From Hyalangium gracile (GTDB taxonomy: Bacteria; Myxococcota; Myxococcia; Myxococcales; Myxococcaceae), in the NCBI RefSeq assembly GCF_020103725.1, contig NZ_JAHXBG010000018.1:124001-188000 (forward strand): a DNA stretch of 64,000 bases, read 5' to 3'. This document shows, one piece after another, positions 26,890-35,847 of this stretch. The position numbers were made by a program, and so were the translations under genes. Numbering within the stretch: the stretch's first letter is position 1; every line of letters begins with the position of its first letter. The notes under the pieces are model-generated. The model was not told the origin of the DNA. It did not search any database and saw only the letters and a program-made list of their open reading frames with translations.

Positions 26890-27681
26890 ATGGCGAGCCG
26901 CTACGTGAGACTGCTCGGCGTGCAGCTGCGGTCGGCCAGCCTGCTGGCCCTGCAGTACCGGGGAGACTTCCTGGTGGAGGGCGTCATCTCCGCCTTCTGG
27001 ACGCTCACCGCGATGGTGCCGCTCTTCGTCGTCTACGGGGAGCGCCAGGCCATCGCCGGCTGGAGCTTCGCCGAGGCGCTGCTGGTGGTGGGGTGGTTCA
27101 CGCTGCTGCAGGGCATCCTCGAGGGCGCCATCACGCCCAGCCTCAACAGCGTGGTGGAGCACATCCGCAAGGGCACGCTGGACTTCGTGCTGCTCAAGCC
27201 CGCGGACGCGCAGTTCCTGGTGTCCACCACCGGCTTCGAGCCGTGGCGCGCCACCAACGTGCTCACGGGCATCGCCATCTTCGTGTACGCGTTCCACCTG
27301 CTGGGGCGGGGGCCGTCCATCCCGGGCCTGTTCGCCTCGCTGGTGCTGCTGGTGACGAGCACGTTGCTGCTCTACTCGATGTGGATCCTCACGGTGAGCG
27401 CCGCGTTCTTCGTGGTGAAGGTGGACAACCTCACGTACTTTTTTCAGTCCATCTTCGACGCGGCGCGTTGGCCCTCCGCCGTCTTCAAGGGGCCGCTGGC
27501 CTTCGTGTTCACCTTCATCATCCCGCTGGCGCTGATGACGACGTTCCCGGCCGAGGCGATGCTCGGGCGGTTGTCACTCCGGGCGTTGGTGACGGCGGTA
27601 GTGGGCTCGTTGGCGTTCGCCTTCATCTCCCGCCGCGTGTGGCTGCGCTCCATCGGGCACTACACGTCCGCCAGTAGCTGA
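26890..27681 (+). CDS. ABC-2 type permease, second subunit
   Basis: 263 residues, six predicted membrane helices. The same motif as in its partner appears as VEHIRKGTLDFVLLKPADAQFL after helix 2, marking an ABC-2 paralogue. It ends in FISRRVWLRSI. Its ATG lies three bases after the first permease stop. With the ATPase it completes the exporter. Confidence 0.9.
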   Translation: MASRYVRLLGVQLRSASLLALQYRGDFLVEGVISAFWTLTAMVPLFVVYGERQAIAGWSFAEALLVVGWFTLLQGILEGAITPSLNSVVEHIRKGTLDFVLLKPADAQFLVSTTGFEPWRATNVLTGIAIFVYAFHLLGRGPSIPGLFASLVLLVTSTLLLYSMWILTVSAAFFVVKVDNLTYFFQSIFDAARWPSAVFKGPLAFVFTFIIPLALMTTFPAEAMLGRLSLRALVTAVVGSLAFAFISRRVWLRSIGHYTSASS

Positions 27682-27747
27682 GTCACTACTGCACGGCCGG
27701 CCCGCCTTCGGGATAGCCTGCGCGTCCCCCTTCCGGACCGAGGCTCC

Positions 27748-28326
27748 ATGAACTCCGTCGTGCGCATCTGCTGCGTCGCCGCGCTGCTCTCCATCGTCGC
27801 CTGCAAGGACGAGGACTCCGACTCCACGCCCGACGCTGGCCCCAACCTGGGGCAGGACGCGGGGCCGGATGGTGGCTCCACCACCGACGGAGGCGCTGAC
27901 GGCGGAGTCGATGCCTCGCTGGCGTACTGTCAGGCCCTCTGCAGCCACGAGACGGCCTGCAACCCCCAGGACACGTCCGACTTCTGTGACACCGCGGCCT
28001 GTACGGCCCGCGCGTCCTTCTACCTCGATGCGGCCCGGTCCGCCCTGCGCGCCTGTCTGTCCGCGAGCTGCAGCGTGGATGAGGACGCGTGCTTCACCCA
28101 GACGGCGGACGCGCTGCCCACCCGCAGCGTGGACGAGACCTTCCGCACCCGCTGCACCGCGCGTCAGTCCGCCTGCCCGGCTGATCTCCCCAGCTCGCTG
28201 TGCGCCTCCACGAACGTCACCGAGCTGCTTGTCCCGTCCGCCGTCCAGGCCGGCGACGCCTGCCTGTCGAAGCCCTGCGCCGAGGTCTTCGACTGCGTCC
28301 TCGAGGCCTGGGGCAGCGCCAAGTAG
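27748..28326 (+). CDS. Cys-rich orphan lipoprotein
   Basis: 192 residues. The signal ends in LSIVAC (lipobox Cys19), followed by an Asp/Gly/Thr-rich spacer with repeated DAGPDGG-like units and a Cys-rich domain of about 130 residues with twelve or so cysteines (CQALCSHETAC, CLSASCSVDEDAC, CLSKPCAEVFDC), presumably disulfide-linked outside the cytoplasm. Such DAG-linker lipoproteins are abundant in myxobacteria; function unknown. Confidence 0.8.
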   Translation: MNSVVRICCVAALLSIVACKDEDSDSTPDAGPNLGQDAGPDGGSTTDGGADGGVDASLAYCQALCSHETACNPQDTSDFCDTAACTARASFYLDAARSALRACLSASCSVDEDACFTQTADALPTRSVDETFRTRCTARQSACPADLPSSLCASTNVTELLVPSAVQAGDACLSKPCAEVFDCVLEAWGSAK

Positions 28327-28344
28327 CGCGGCCCGGGCCACCAG

Positions 28345-29601
28345 TTAGAGGCGGATCTCCACGTTGCCGAGGATCCGCCTCCCCGACATGCGGTAGTCGA
28401 AGGGAAAGTTCCCCGTCCTCACCAGGTAGCTCTCCGCGTCCAGGAGGTTGGTCACCGTGAGCCCCACGGAGGACCACGCGTTGAGCTGCAGGCGCGCGTT
28501 CATGTCGAAGCGCACCCAGCCCGCGACGGACTCGGGTCGCGCTTCCGCGAAGGCGGGCGTCAGCCGAGCTCCCTCCCGGTGCTGGACGGGGCCCTGGTAG
28601 CGGCCCTGGAGCGCGAGGGTGAAGTGCCGCAGCGAGTAGCTCACTCCCGCCGTGGCCATGTGGGCCGGCGCCCAGGTGAGCTCTCCCCCGGAGAGCCTGT
28701 TCCCACTGTCACCATCCGTCTCGGCCAGCAGGTGCACGTAGGTGTAGCTGCCGAAGGCCATCAGCCGGCCTCGTGCTCCCAGCTCCGCCTCCGCCATCAG
28801 CTCCAGCTCCAGGCCCGCCGTGTCGCGAGAGAACAGATTGGTCAGCTCGGATTGCTCGTAGCCGATCAGGTTCTCGTAGCGGGAGAGGAAGAGCGTGGTC
28901 CGCGAGTTCACGGCGCGGTGGGGCGTCCAGTCCGCGCTGACCTCGAGGGTGCGCACCCGCTCCGGGCGCAGCGTATCGATGTCCGTGTCAGTCATCCAGC
29001 TGTTGGTGCTGAAGAGCTCGCTGGGCGCTGGCGCGCGGAACGCCCGGCTGGCCTGCAGCTTGAGGCTCAGGAAGGAGAGGGGGGCGTAGACCAGCGCGAG
29101 CCGGGGGCTGAGTTGCTCGTACGAGCGGACGCCCGCGCGAGTCTGCGCGCCATCCGGGTCGCGGTAGCGGAAGAACTTCAGGTCGTTCACCGGTTGCCCG
29201 AGGATGCCCTCATAGAAGGGGCCGAGCTCCACAATCGTGTCGGACGGGGGCGAGCCCTCCTCCACGTTGAGCAGATCGGCGTTGCTGTAGTGCGCGTCGT
29301 CGCCGCCGTACATGAAGCGGGCGTACTCCACGCCTCCGAGCAGCGTGAGCCGCTCGGCCAGCTCCCCGGAGAGCTGGGCCCGCCCGAAGAGCTCATCCAT
29401 CCGCGTCTCCAGGCTCTCCGTCACGCCGCCAGGGTAGTACCCCTCCAGCGCGCCGCTCGGATAGAAGCGGATGTGCAGATCGTAGTCGTGCCGCTGGAAC
29501 TGCAGCGTGTACTCGTGCTGGAGTTCGCTGTCGGGTTTGGAGCGGTACTGCAGGATGGCCAGGTGGCGCCGCTCCCGGAGCGGCTCATCGACGTCCGGCG
29601 C
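28345..29601 (-). pseudogene. C-terminal barrel remnant of a TonB-dependent receptor
   Basis: 419 codons match the distal half of a TonB-dependent receptor barrel: FRAPAPSELFST, LRPERVRTLEVSADW, NSRTTLFLSRYENLIGY and a C-terminal TNLLDAESYLVRTGNFPFDY ending in EIRL. The signal peptide, TonB box, plug and first strands are missing. The reading frame instead runs upstream into the wrong frame of the HAMP gene. There is no start codon of its own near 29601. A deletion joined the two genes at about 29600; the receptor cannot be functional. Confidence 0.8.
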
Positions 29602-30313
29602 TCTGGGACTCGATGAGCGCCTTCTGCTCGTACAGCCGTTGCAGCATCCGCGAGAACGCGGCGGCCAGGGAGCCCATCTCGTCGCGCCGCGTGAGATCCA
29701 GCTCCTTCTGGGCGTCATGCTCTCCCTCGGAGATGCGCAGCGCCACCTGGGTGACCTGCCGCAGCGGCCGGACCAGCAGGGTTCCCAGGCCGAAGGCCGC
29801 CAGCAGCCCGAAGCCGAAGATGAGCGCGGAGACGGTCGCCGACAGCCGCAGGGTGTGCTGGCTCTCCCGCCGCAGGCCGGCGAGGCTGAAGCCCAGCAGG
29901 AGCACCCCGTGCTGTCCCCCGCGCGTCTGGATGTTGACCCGCGCCACCACCTCCTGGCCGAGGATGCGGGCCCCCTCCGCCAGGTCCCGGGGGATGGCCT
30001 GGGCGCGCTCCGGGTTCCAGCTGGCCAGCGGCGTGCCGTCCTCCCGCAGCAGCAGTCCGAAGGTGGCCTCCGGAGTGGAGGCGAGCGCCTCGAGGTGGGT
30101 CTGGCCGTTGAGCGCATTCCCGAAGTCGAGCGCCGGCTCCGTGGCGCTGGCCAGCAGCCGGGCGATCCCCATGGCCCGGCTGAGCACCCAGTGCTGGGCC
30201 TGGGCATCCATGCGCGCGGGAAAGAAGGCGAGGAAGAACAGGGCGAATGCCGCGAAGAGGAGCGCGACGAGGAGGACCAGCCGCGCTCTCAGGGAGAGGT
30301 GGCGCAGCCTCAT
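29585..30313 (-). CDS. Two-helix HAMP membrane sensor, probably truncated
   Basis: 242 residues. An N-terminal membrane helix (LVLLVALLFAAFALFFLAF), a periplasmic domain of about 120 residues, a second helix (SALIFGFGLLAAFGLGTLLV) and a HAMP domain (RPLRQVTQVALRISEGEH...DEMGSLAAAFSRML). It ends 12 residues into the coiled coil with a stop created at the TonB-receptor junction, so an output domain or longer tail has probably been lost. The ATG is two bases past the YfiR-like stop. These genes form the usual YfiR/HAMP/TonB receptor cassette. Confidence 0.82.
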   Translation of the reverse strand: MRLRHLSLRARLVLLVALLFAAFALFFLAFFPARMDAQAQHWVLSRAMGIARLLASATEPALDFGNALNGQTHLEALASTPEATFGLLLREDGTPLASWNPERAQAIPRDLAEGARILGQEVVARVNIQTRGGQHGVLLLGFSLAGLRRESQHTLRLSATVSALIFGFGLLAAFGLGTLLVRPLRQVTQVALRISEGEHDAQKELDLTRRDEMGSLAAAFSRMLQRLYEQKALIESQSAGRR

Positions 30314-30315
30314 GT

Positions 30316-30819
30316 TCAGGGCGCTCCCGTGCTCGGCGCGATGAGGCGGGACAGGCTCAGCAGCCCGGCATCGAGATCTGCTCCCTCCGCGCGGGCCGCC
30401 TCGAGGTGGACGAGGATGACGGGGCTGTTGCCTTTCCCCTCCAGGCCGATGGCCAGCCCCTGGCTGATCTGCGTCTCGCTCCCGGCGATGGACAGGATCG
30501 AGAGCCTTCGCGTCACCTCGGCGATGTTCCGGGACTCGTCCTCCAAACCCTCACAGACATAGAGCGCCACCGCGTGCGTCTGGGAGAGCTCTGTCTGGAG
30601 TTGCTGGGGATCATGGAAGCCAATGCGCACCACCCGCAGGGGACGGCCCGCGATGACCCTCCCGCGCGATGCCACCTCCAGCGCGGTGCTGAACTCACGC
30701 CCGAGGACCTCCGAGCTCGCATTGCCCTCGCGATGGGTGACCGCCAGGGTGAGGGGAGGCGGCTGGTGCCCCATCCGGCGGTCATAGGCCAGGACTCGCA
30801 CCAGCATCGAGGCTCGCAA
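30316..30819 (-). CDS. YfiR-family (DUF4154) protein, N terminus doubtful
   Basis: 167 residues from TTG 30819; the first ATG is at 30807. The family core is recognisable: MLVRVLAYDRRM, VHxx-like strands, VVRIGFHDPQQLQ and LSILSIAGSE. YfiR proteins are periplasmic and need a signal peptide, but none precedes this core, and an in-frame stop lies about 100 bases upstream with no standard start between. The 5' end therefore seems lost or replaced. Family members relay periplasmic signals, often to diguanylate cyclases. Confidence 0.75.
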   Translation of the reverse strand: MRASMLVRVLAYDRRMGHQPPPLTLAVTHREGNASSEVLGREFSTALEVASRGRVIAGRPLRVVRIGFHDPQQLQTELSQTHAVALYVCEGLEDESRNIAEVTRRLSILSIAGSETQISQGLAIGLEGKGNSPVILVHLEAARAEGADLDAGLLSLSRLIAPSTGAP

Positions 30820-31059
30820 GGTCGCGGGCAGATCGGCCCCGTGATTATTAACGACCGAGCAACTGCAGGAACTGCCTAGAATGCAAGACTATCTCGATTT
30901 GCGAAGTAGTGAGCAACCGGGGGCAGGGGCTCTGGCGCATCGATAATAGAGGAATTGGAAGGGGTTACGCGGAGCCAAGGCAGCGCCTCCCTCTGCATGC
31001 ACTGGGCAAAGCCTTGCGCCGTTCTCATCCTCTTTCCCACCAATCCGCAGGAGGTAGGG

Positions 31060-32586
31060 ATGAGAGGGTGGCGTGTGTTGGGTTTGGTCTGTTCCTTGGC
31101 CTGGGGGTGCGGAGGGTCGCCTTCCGCGGAAGGCTTGCAGGAGGACGAGCGCTCGGCGCTCGGCGCCTCGGTCGAGTCCCAGGTCGAGGAGCCTGTCGAG
31201 AGCGGAGGGCATCCGAAGCTGGGGACCGCGCGCATGGTGAAGGATCTCTTTCCTCCCATCAGCGGCCCGCCGTGGTGGGGGCCCTACCCAGAGAGCCTCG
31301 TGGAGTTTCGGGGCCGGCTCTTCTTCGCCGCCAACTTCGAGGACGGTCGCGGCGAGCTGTGGCGGAGCGATGGCTCCCGCGCGGGCACGGTGCCAGTGCG
31401 CAGCTTCCGTCCGCCTCCGGGGACCACCTTCTCCAGTCCGCTGGGGGAGCTGACGCCGCTGGGCTCGCGCCTGTTCTTCGTGGCGAGCGACCCGGCCCAT
31501 GGCCGCGAGCTGTGGGTGAGTGACGGCAGCGCCGGTGGCACCCAGCTGGTGAAGGACATCGTCACGGGGGTGGGCGATTCGTCGCCCTACAACCTGCAGG
31601 CCGTGGGAAATTTCCTGATCTTCTTTCGCTACATAGGGGAAACCCCCACCTCTCCTGCTCGCACCGAGTTGTGGAGGAGTGATGGCACGGCCTCCGGCAC
31701 GGTGCGTGTTCAGGCTCTGGGGAGCGACACCTATCTGTCGTACGTGCAAACCGTCGTGGGCGACACGCTCTTCTTCGTCCTCACGGATCCGGACCATGGG
31801 ACCGAGCTGTGGAAGACCGATGGCACTCCCTCCGGAACGATGCTCGTCAAGGACATCGCGCCGGGCCCCGACAGCTCTTATCCGTTCGGCCTGCAGGCTC
31901 TGGGCCGATATGTCTATTTCACCGCCACGGAGGCCACCTCCGGCCGCGAGCTGTGGAGGAGCGATGGCACTCCCGAGGGCACCACGCTCGTGGCGGACAT
32001 GCGGCCGGGCGAGGACAGCTACTTCATCCAGGTGCTCGAGACCGCCGACGACCGGCTGTACTTCACGATGGCGGACCCGTTGGATGGCTCGACGCTGCTG
32101 TACCGGCTGAGGAATGGCTCCGAGGGGCCTCGCATCCGGTTCGTCGCCACCCTGCCCAATCCCTCGGATGTTCTGGACTCGTCGACCTTCGTCACCACCT
32201 CCGTCGGCGCGGATGGGAGGCTCTTCCTCGCGCTCGCCGTCCATGGCTCCGGCCCGGCCCCGCTCGACGTCCAACTCTGGGTGACCGATGGGACGAACTC
32301 CGGGACGAGGATGCTGCACCACCCGCTGAGCCTGTCCGACGAGTTCGGCTCCACGCTCTTCGCCCTGGATGATCGCATCCTCTTCAGCGGCGGCAGTGCC
32401 ACGACTGGGCTGGAACTCTGGGTGAGCAACGGGAGGAGGCGTGGCACGCGTCTGCTGCGGGATCTCGCGCCCGGAGGCGCCTCCTCGTATCCGCAGCGCT
32501 TCACCCGTGTGGGCTCCTCTGTTTTCTTCGTCGCCAACGACGGCGTCCACGGCAACGAGCTCTGGGTCCTGCCGCTCCGGCCTTGA
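31060..32586 (+). CDS. ELWxxDGT-repeat lipoprotein
   Basis: 508 residues. Lipobox at LAWGC (Cys17), a short acidic spacer, then at least six beta-propeller-like repeats. Each repeat carries a hyperconserved block such as GRELWVSDGS, TELWRSDGT, TELWKTDGT, GRELWRSDGT or LELWVSNG, followed by GTxLVKDIxPG and a strand with LFFVA. ELWxxDGT proteins are common in myxobacteria and are expected to fold as propellers on the cell surface; the partner is unknown. ATG 31060 follows AGGAGG. A strong terminator follows the gene. Confidence 0.9.
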   Translation: MRGWRVLGLVCSLAWGCGGSPSAEGLQEDERSALGASVESQVEEPVESGGHPKLGTARMVKDLFPPISGPPWWGPYPESLVEFRGRLFFAANFEDGRGELWRSDGSRAGTVPVRSFRPPPGTTFSSPLGELTPLGSRLFFVASDPAHGRELWVSDGSAGGTQLVKDIVTGVGDSSPYNLQAVGNFLIFFRYIGETPTSPARTELWRSDGTASGTVRVQALGSDTYLSYVQTVVGDTLFFVLTDPDHGTELWKTDGTPSGTMLVKDIAPGPDSSYPFGLQALGRYVYFTATEATSGRELWRSDGTPEGTTLVADMRPGEDSYFIQVLETADDRLYFTMADPLDGSTLLYRLRNGSEGPRIRFVATLPNPSDVLDSSTFVTTSVGADGRLFLALAVHGSGPAPLDVQLWVTDGTNSGTRMLHHPLSLSDEFGSTLFALDDRILFSGGSATTGLELWVSNGRRRGTRLLRDLAPGGASSYPQRFTRVGSSVFFVANDGVHGNELWVLPLRP

Positions 32587-32661
32587 CCCGCTCCGCGCGT
32601 ACGGACGGGCCCGAGCGTGCCGGGAAGGACAGGGCATGCCCTGGAAATCATTGAGCTGAGG

Positions 32662-32693
32662 GCTGGGTGGGAAACCACCCAGCACAACTTTTT
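32662..32693 (+). terminator. Rho-independent terminator of the ELWxxDGT gene
   Basis: GCTGGGTGG, a GAAA tetraloop and CCACCCAGC give a perfect 9-bp stem, followed by ACAACTTTTT. Confidence 0.88.
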
Positions 32694-32741
32694 CTCAACC
32701 TGCGCGATAAGGCTGACCGAGAAATCAAGCCCGGGGCCCTC

Positions 32742-33392
32742 GTGTCCAATCGCTTCCCCTTCGTCCTCCTGCGCCTGCTTTTGTGGGGCGTGCTGCTGAG
32801 CGCGCCGCTTGCCTCCGCGCAGGAGGTGTCCCAGCGCGTCGTGGCCATCGTCCCGCTAGGTCCGGTGAAGCAGGTGTACCTGGAGCGCGTGGCCCAGGAG
32901 ATCCAGTCTCGTCTGAACGTCCAGGTGCGCATCGAGCCTCAGCGCGAGCTTCCCCAGGAGGCGTTCTACAAGCCGCGCAAGCGCTGGCGCGCCGAGAAGC
33001 TCCTGGAGGCTCTGGACGCCAAGCCGCCCGCTGGGGCCTGGAGGGTGGTGGGCGTGACGGAGGCGGAGATCTCCACCACCAAGGAAGACATCGTCGACTG
33101 GGGCATCGCGGGCCTGGCCAGCATGGGCGGGCCCAGCTGCGTGCTCTCCTCCTTCATCTATCAGAAGCACAGCAAGAGCCAGGAGGTGCTGCTGCGCCGC
33201 CTGGGCGATCTGACCGTTCACGAGTTCGGCCACACGCTGGGCTTCGATCACTGCGAGCAGAAGGGCTGCGTCATGTCGGACGCCAAGGGCAAGGCCATCA
33301 AGTCCGCCGACGAGAGCTCCGGCCAGTACTGCGCGCATTGCCTGAAGCTGCTCTCACCCGAGGAGCGGGCCATGCTCAAGTCGCAACCCTAG
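32742..33392 (+). CDS. Exported archaemetzincin-type metalloprotease
   Basis: 216 residues from GTG 32742. The zinc site is HEFGHTLGFDH (His160, Glu161, His164, His170), directly followed by Cys171, Cys176-Val-Met178 and Cys197-x-x-Cys200. This fits the archaemetzincin signature HExxHxxGxxxCx4CxM...CxxC. The N terminus is a clear signal peptide (LLRLLLWGVLLSAPLASAQ), unusual because archaemetzincins are normally cytoplasmic. A longer start at 32667 is excluded because it lies inside the upstream terminator. Confidence 0.9.
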   Translation: MSNRFPFVLLRLLLWGVLLSAPLASAQEVSQRVVAIVPLGPVKQVYLERVAQEIQSRLNVQVRIEPQRELPQEAFYKPRKRWRAEKLLEALDAKPPAGAWRVVGVTEAEISTTKEDIVDWGIAGLASMGGPSCVLSSFIYQKHSKSQEVLLRRLGDLTVHEFGHTLGFDHCEQKGCVMSDAKGKAIKSADESSGQYCAHCLKLLSPEERAMLKSQP

Positions 33393-33433
33393 GGCACCGC
33401 GTCCTCATCCCCCACGCATCACAAGGAGTCCGT

Positions 33434-34549
33434 ATGAGAAACACCTCCACCCTGCTCCTGGCCTCGCTGGCCGTGAGCGCCCTGGGCCTGGCGACGCCGG
33501 CGCTCGCGGGCGCGCAGAGGACCACCTATCCCGTCGTGTTCGCGCACGGGATGGCCGGCTTCGACGACATCCTCGGGTACGACTACTGGGGCGACGACTA
33601 CGGCACATTCGTCGGCGACGCCTGTGACGAGCTGCTTGAGGTCTACTGCAACGGGGACCTGGACAGTCAGCAGAAGGCCTATGTCGCCCAGGTGCCGGCG
33701 TTCCAGAGCTCGGAGGTCCGCGGGCTGGACCTGGCCAACGACGTCGAGGGCTTCATGGCCACCGCTGGCGCCCAGTACGTGAACCTGGTGGGGCACTCGC
33801 AGGGTGGCATCGACATCCGCAAGGCCGCGCGGGTGCTCTACGAGCGCCGGGGTCGCACGGTGGTCAAGGTGCTGATCAGCGTCTCCTCGCCGCACCGTGG
33901 CTCGCCCGTGGCCCAGTACATCCTCAAGCTCGGCCCCGGCGTCACCAGCGTCGTCGACGCGCTGGCCCGCTACTACGGGGACACCATCTACCAGTCGGGC
34001 AATGACGGCGTCGCGGGGGCCAAGCAGCTCGTGTACGACGACTTTGATCCCAACGATGGGAAGACCACGGGCATGAAGGCCTTCAACATCGCCTACCCGG
34101 TCAGCTCCACCTATGCCGCGCGCTATGCCTCGCTCATCACCGCGCAGCACGGCGGCAACGTGAACCCCGCCCTCTACCTGCTCAAGGAGTTCTTCTTCGA
34201 CATCGACGGCGACGGCTACTGCCTGGATGACTGCGACAAGGACGGGGCCGGCGGCAAGGGCGACGGCTACCGGGACGAGGACGACGACGACGGCCTGGTG
34301 GGCGTCAACTCGCAGCAGATGGGCTACAGGCTGAAGTACACCGACAACGCCTTCACCTTCGACAGCATCGCCAACGACGCGAACGTGGCCAGCGTCACCA
34401 GCCTGAACGCCCCCACCTCCGCGCAGATGACCTCCAGCTCCAGCGTCATCATCCAGGACCACCTGGACGTGGTGGGCGTGGGCCCCGACACCTTCGATGA
34501 GCCGGAGTTCTACGCGGCCATCCTCCACTACATCGCCCTCAACGACTGA
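33434..34549 (+). CDS. Secreted triacylglycerol lipase (family I-like)
   Basis: 371 residues. A signal peptide ends in TPALAGA. YPVVFAHGMAGFDDI is the oxyanion region of Pseudomonas-type family I lipases, the nucleophile is Ser122 in GHSQGG, and the catalytic His is probably in QDHLDVVG near the end. An Asp/Gly-rich insertion (about 255-290, DIDGDGYCLDDCDKDG and a DEDDDD run) looks like EF-hand or thrombospondin-type-3 calcium repeats and includes two cysteines. ATG 33434 has AAGGAG eight bases upstream. The foldase gene follows. Confidence 0.92.
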   Translation: MRNTSTLLLASLAVSALGLATPALAGAQRTTYPVVFAHGMAGFDDILGYDYWGDDYGTFVGDACDELLEVYCNGDLDSQQKAYVAQVPAFQSSEVRGLDLANDVEGFMATAGAQYVNLVGHSQGGIDIRKAARVLYERRGRTVVKVLISVSSPHRGSPVAQYILKLGPGVTSVVDALARYYGDTIYQSGNDGVAGAKQLVYDDFDPNDGKTTGMKAFNIAYPVSSTYAARYASLITAQHGGNVNPALYLLKEFFFDIDGDGYCLDDCDKDGAGGKGDGYRDEDDDDGLVGVNSQQMGYRLKYTDNAFTFDSIANDANVASVTSLNAPTSAQMTSSSSVIIQDHLDVVGVGPDTFDEPEFYAAILHYIALND

Positions 34550-34643
34550 CCGCGGCACCCGGGGGCGTCCGGAGGGCCCGCGCAGGTGGGCTTCCCGGGC
34601 GCCCTCGCCACGTCGCCTCGGGTATGGCAAGGATGAGGCTGAC

Positions 34644-35732
34644 ATGAGCACGCGGACCAAGATGATGCTGGGCGGCTCGGCGGTGGCCCTTGTGGCCCTG
34701 CTCGTGGGGCTGTTCTTCTTTCGTCAGGCTCCCGCCCCCGAGGGCGCCCGGCCTTCCACTCCGGCCCGTGTGAGCACGAGCCCTGGCGCGGCGCAGCCGT
34801 CAGCACCGGCTCCGGCCACGGGCGCTGCTCCCGTCTCGGCGGACGCGCCCGCCCCCTCCATCCCCCCGCTCCTGGCGAATCCGGAGGCGGATCTCGATCA
34901 GCTCGCCACGTACCTGCGGGAGCGCTTCGGCGCGAAGCTGAAGGAGCCCTACGTCCAGATCAAGATGCTGGAAGACCTCATGCGGTACTTCCAGAAGCGG
35001 AACCCGGATCGCTGGCAGGAGGAGCTGCTCGCGTTCCTCAAGAAGGCGTTCCCGGAGATGTACGAGGAGCTGGCGGCTACGCTCCGCAACCGCGTGGACT
35101 ACGAGAAGTGGGTGCGGGACAACGACGCCTACCTGCGCGGGCTGAGCGACAAGGAGCGCCGCGCCGCCATGTGGGACGCCCGCAACCGGCTCTTCGGCAA
35201 GGAGACGGCGGAGCGCATCTGGGCCTCCGAGCTGAAGAACCAGGCGGTGGCTGACACGCTGGCCGCGCTCGACGCGAAGCAGGACGCCAACCTCACGCAG
35301 AAGCTGTCCACATACAAGCAGCGCCTCCAGGAGATCCATGGTGAGCAGACCGAGGTGTACCTGGAGCGCCACCGCCAGGAGACGATGAACCGCTTCCTGG
35401 ACCTACCGTCCGTCCAGCAGGAGCTGACGGCGATGCAGCCCCAGGAGCGCTCGCAGAGCCTGCGCACCATCCGCAAGGAGATGGGGATGGACGAGGAGGC
35501 GCTGAAGCGCTGGGACACGCTGGACCAGACGCGGGACGCGCGCTGGGACGCGGGGGCCCGGTACATGGCGGAGCGGGAGGCGCTGGCGAAGCAACTCTCC
35601 GGCGCCGAGCTGGAGGCGAAGCTCCAGGAGGTGCGCGCGCGCTACTTCGGCAGCGAGGCCGACATCATTGCCCAGGAAGAAGCGAGCGGGTTCTTCCGCT
35701 TCGAGCGTCCGCGCCAGTGGGGACGCAACTGA
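34644..35732 (+). CDS. Lipase-specific foldase (Lif/LipB-type chaperone)
   Basis: 362 residues. One N-terminal membrane anchor (SAVALVALLVGLFFF), a Pro/Ala-rich periplasmic linker (to about residue 75), then a long all-helical body rich in charged residues, with RRAAMWDARNRLFGKETAERIW and RARYFGSEADIIAQEEASGF. This is the plan of lipase chaperones that wrap around and fold family I lipases before type II export. The canonical RxxFDY motif of Pseudomonas foldases is not obvious. It lies 94 bases after the lipase and is probably co-transcribed. Confidence 0.85.
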   Translation: MSTRTKMMLGGSAVALVALLVGLFFFRQAPAPEGARPSTPARVSTSPGAAQPSAPAPATGAAPVSADAPAPSIPPLLANPEADLDQLATYLRERFGAKLKEPYVQIKMLEDLMRYFQKRNPDRWQEELLAFLKKAFPEMYEELAATLRNRVDYEKWVRDNDAYLRGLSDKERRAAMWDARNRLFGKETAERIWASELKNQAVADTLAALDAKQDANLTQKLSTYKQRLQEIHGEQTEVYLERHRQETMNRFLDLPSVQQELTAMQPQERSQSLRTIRKEMGMDEEALKRWDTLDQTRDARWDAGARYMAEREALAKQLSGAELEAKLQEVRARYFGSEADIIAQEEASGFFRFERPRQWGRN

Positions 35733-35847
35733 ATGCTCGGTATCTGCTTCCTATACCCCTTCAGGGAAGTTGGGTGAGGGAGTGGGAAGCGAAGTCAAGC
35801 GCCAGGAGCCTCGAGCCCGAGGCGCCCACCTGAGCGCTGGCGAGCGT

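Noticed and set aside
28345-30207. 620-residue TonB-dependent receptor
   Set aside because: Residues encoded above about 29600 are the wrong frame of the HAMP gene (Arg/Ser/Pro-rich). Only the barrel fragment is real.
32667-32741. Upstream GTG start for the archaemetzincin
   Set aside because: It lies inside the terminator stem of the preceding gene and would add non-conserved residues before the signal peptide.
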